DNA of 7,528 nucleotides from a bacterium. GTDB taxonomy: Bacteria; Armatimonadota; Zipacnadia; Zipacnadales; Zipacnadaceae. Position 1 is the stretch's first letter. Each line of letters starts with the position of its first letter. Below the pieces are notes generated by a model. The model was not told the DNA's origin, made no database searches, and saw only the letters and a list, made by a program, of their open reading frames with translations. The stretch lies in the NCBI GenBank assembly GCA_030607655.1, contig JAUWJN010000112.1, forward strand, positions 1-7,528, written 5' to 3'. The position numbers were made by a program, and so were the translations under genes. Shown in pieces: positions 5,663-7,528 of the stretch.

Positions 5663-7075
5663 ATGAACGAGGTAAGAATACTGCCCCCTGAGATTGGAGA
5701 TGAAGTTGGCATAGATATAGTGGAGCCAGAGCAGCCCCACAGCGAGTCGGCGGTGGGGCGCCATGTGTTCCCAGACCGGAGCATGGCGCCTCTATCCCTG
5801 CGGGCGAACTTCAGTTGGACCTTCGCCGGTAATATGGTGTATGCGGCTTGCCAGTGGGGCGTGTTGGTAGTCCTGGCTAAGCTGGGCACTACCGAAATGG
5901 TGGGTCAGTTCGCGTTGGGCCTGGCGGTCTGTGCGCCGGTGATCATGCTTACGAATCTGCAACTGCGTGCGGTGCAGGCGACGGATGCTCGGCGAGAGTA
6001 CATTTTCGGTAATTACCTGGCGCTGAGACTTATTGCCACCGCGATAGGCCTGATTATCATCGTGGGGATCGTAGTTGTGGCGGGCTATCGCTTGGATACT
6101 ACGCTGGTCATCCTTGCAATAGCCGTGGCCAAGGCATTCGAGGCCCTGAGCGATGTTTTCCACGGGCTGCTCCAGCAGCGTGAGCGAATGGATCGTATAG
6201 CCAAGTCGCTCATGATCAAGGGGCCGCTATCGCTCGCGGCGTTTGGCTTAGGGGTATACCTGACAGGCAGCGTTCTTTGGGGAGTTGTAGGCATGGCAGC
6301 AGTGTGGGTGTTAGTCCTGGTCAGCTACGATGTGCGCAGCGGCGCACTGATTTTGAGAGCATCACATGCAATGGGCGAGAATGCTGCATCTGACGGCCAA
6401 GGAGAAGTCTCATCGCTACAGCCGCGAGGCGACATCAATACTCTGGCCCGGTTGGCATGGCTGGCGCTGCCCTTGGGTATGGTTATGATGCTAATTTCTC
6501 TGAACACGAATATCCCTCGCTACTTTCTGGAGCGCCACCACGGCGAGGCGGCCCTCGGTATCTTTGCCGCCCTGGCCTACGTGCTGGTCGCGGGTGGTAA
6601 GGTGATGGGCGCGCTAGGGCGAGCGACAACTCCGCGACTGGCCAAGTACTATGCGTCTGGCGATCGCACCTCATTCCGCAAGCTGCTAGGCAAGCTGCTA
6701 CTCATTGGTGCGCTGCTCGGGGCCGTTGGTGTGGTACTGGCCCTGTTGGTCGGCCGGCCGCTTCTTACTCTTTTTTATCGGCCAGAATATGGCGAACAGG
6801 TGCATGTCTTTGTGTGGATTGTGATAGCTGCGGGCATCGGCTATGTTGCCTCCTGCCTGGGCTACGCCATGACCGCCGCCCGCCACTTTTCCATCCAACT
6901 ACCTTTGTTTGTTCTGGTCGCCGCCGCATCACTGGGGGCGTCGTTTTGGCTAATACCAACTTATGGGCTTATGGGGGCGGCCCTCGCTATGCTAGCCGCA
7001 GTGCTAGTTCAGGTTGTTGGCAGCGCCGCCGTTGTCTACTATGCAATACATACATCCGGGAAAGGTGCGAACTGA
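5663..7075 (+). CDS. Wzx-type lipid-linked oligosaccharide flippase (MOP/MATE superfamily)
   Basis: This protein of about 470 residues probably flips undecaprenyl-diphosphate-linked repeat units across the inner membrane. The conserved family N-terminus LSLRANFSWTFAGNMVYAACQ is followed by about twelve hydrophobic segments, including VGQFALGLAVCAPVIMLTN, a strongly hydrophobic IIIVGIVVVAG helix, LALPLGMVMMLISLNTNIPRY before the second half, and YGLMGAALAMLAAVLVQVVG near the C-terminus; this is the usual two-bundle layout of polysaccharide biosynthesis flippases. PRYFLERHHGEAALGIFAALAY is a typical family stretch after the midpoint. The ATG at 5663 was chosen as the first ATG; a TTG at 5618 would add 15 residues, and an ATG at 5783 lies just before the conserved core. 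None has a strong ribosome binding site. With 5663, about 40 acidic residues precede the core. It follows the Wzz gene by 62 bases and is followed almost directly by a glycosyltransferase gene. Confidence 0.9.
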   Translation: MNEVRILPPEIGDEVGIDIVEPEQPHSESAVGRHVFPDRSMAPLSLRANFSWTFAGNMVYAACQWGVLVVLAKLGTTEMVGQFALGLAVCAPVIMLTNLQLRAVQATDARREYIFGNYLALRLIATAIGLIIIVGIVVVAGYRLDTTLVILAIAVAKAFEALSDVFHGLLQQRERMDRIAKSLMIKGPLSLAAFGLGVYLTGSVLWGVVGMAAVWVLVLVSYDVRSGALILRASHAMGENAASDGQGEVSSLQPRGDINTLARLAWLALPLGMVMMLISLNTNIPRYFLERHHGEAALGIFAALAYVLVAGGKVMGALGRATTPRLAKYYASGDRTSFRKLLGKLLLIGALLGAVGVVLALLVGRPLLTLFYRPEYGEQVHVFVWIVIAAGIGYVASCLGYAMTAARHFSIQLPLFVLVAAASLGASFWLIPTYGLMGAALAMLAAVLVQVVGSAAVVYYAIHTSGKGAN

Positions 7076-7085
7076 GTTGCCGGGT

Positions 7086-7528
7086 GTGAGCGCCAATTCT
7101 GGTAAGCCAATCCGTATTCTCCATGTCGTGGGGGGAATGAACCGTGGTGGGGTAGAGGCCTGGCTGATGAATGTTCTGCGGCGTATCAACCGGGAAAGGT
7201 TTCAGATGGACTTCCTGGTGCACACTACCAAGCTCTGTGCCTATGATGACGAGATAAAATCGTTGGGCTCACAGGTAATCCCCTGTCTGCACCCGTCGCG
7301 TCCGTGGAGGTACGCGCGAAACTTTAGAAGGGCCGTAGGCGAAAATGGTGACTACGACATCGTTCATAGTCATGTTTACCTGTTCAGCGGGTTCGTCCTA
7401 CGTATAGCGCACCAGATGGGCATTCCCGGGAGAATAGCCCACATGTACCCTCACGTGGATCTACGTGGGGGATTAGCGCGGCCGGCCTACAAGTGGTTAA
7501 TGAACGCGCTATTGCATCGGCATGCGAC
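7086..7528 (+). CDS. GT4-type glycosyltransferase (N-terminal part, partial)
   Basis: The frame is open to the window edge and gives about 147 residues of the N-terminal Rossmann domain of a GT-B glycosyltransferase. It starts SANSGKPIRILHVVGGMNRG and continues with GGVEAWLMNVLR, FQMDFLVHTT, SRPWRYARNFRR and YDIVHSHVYLFSG, a pattern typical of family 4 enzymes, which use nucleotide sugars to extend lipid-linked repeat units on the cytoplasmic face of the membrane. The C-terminal donor-binding domain with its E-x7-E motif is outside the window, so sugar and linkage are unknown. Homology begins near KPIRILH. I chose GTG 7086, which leaves 10 bases after the flippase stop; TTG 7077 (AAAGG 11 bases upstream), GTG 7065 and ATG 7041 are in-frame alternatives, the last two overlapping the flippase gene. 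None has a clear ribosome binding site, so the exact start is uncertain. Confidence 0.85.
   Translation, partial: MSANSGKPIRILHVVGGMNRGGVEAWLMNVLRRINRERFQMDFLVHTTKLCAYDDEIKSLGSQVIPCLHPSRPWRYARNFRRAVGENGDYDIVHSHVYLFSGFVLRIAHQMGIPGRIAHMYPHVDLRGGLARPAYKWLMNALLHRHA

Noticed and set aside
6814..7089. Plus-strand open frame of 91 codons overlapping the flippase C-terminus
   Set aside because: It is a different frame within the flippase gene, Cys/Arg-rich, with no family motif; the flippase membrane segments explain this DNA.

Overview
The window is one end of an exopolysaccharide or capsule biosynthesis locus of the Wzx/Wzy type, next to an unrelated housekeeping gene. Base composition is moderately GC-rich, genes are packed in a normal bacterial way, and the protein families are all known. 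The organism cannot be named from the sequence. The export protein has the long, multi-SLBB architecture usual in environmental and candidate-phylum bacteria with an outer membrane, and the dGTPase N-terminus resembles those of Chloroflexota, Armatimonadota and Firmicutes. I leave the phylum open.

Layout. Positions 1-227 (minus strand) hold the N-terminus of a dGTP triphosphohydrolase-like protein, cut by the window edge. A divergent intergenic region (228-422) follows. It has a good candidate promoter for the minus-strand gene, overlapping dyads that could be an operator, and an AT-rich stretch with an extended -10 element for the plus-strand genes. The plus-strand cluster then runs to the end: a polysaccharide export protein with seven SLBB-like repeats (423-3116), a phosphoglycosyl transferase of the bacterial sugar transferase family (3292-3987), a Wzz-type chain-length/co-polymerase protein (4158-5600), a Wzx-type flippase (5663-7075) and the start of a GT4-type glycosyltransferase (7086-7528, cut by the edge). 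Two gaps of 175 and 170 bases flank the phosphoglycosyl transferase.

How the genes work together. The phosphoglycosyl transferase loads the first sugar phosphate on undecaprenyl phosphate. GT4-type and further downstream glycosyltransferases would extend the lipid-linked repeat unit. The flippase moves it across the inner membrane. The Wzz-like protein sets chain length during polymerisation, and the SLBB protein forms the periplasmic and outer-membrane export channel. A Wzy polymerase and a tyrosine kinase are needed or common partners but are not in this window.

I did not find an undescribed system here. The most interesting non-coding signals are a hairpin that displays the Shine-Dalgarno sequence of the sugar transferase gene in its loop (3256-3287), and the dyads in the divergent promoter region (252-279). 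Both are inferences from reading the sequence.
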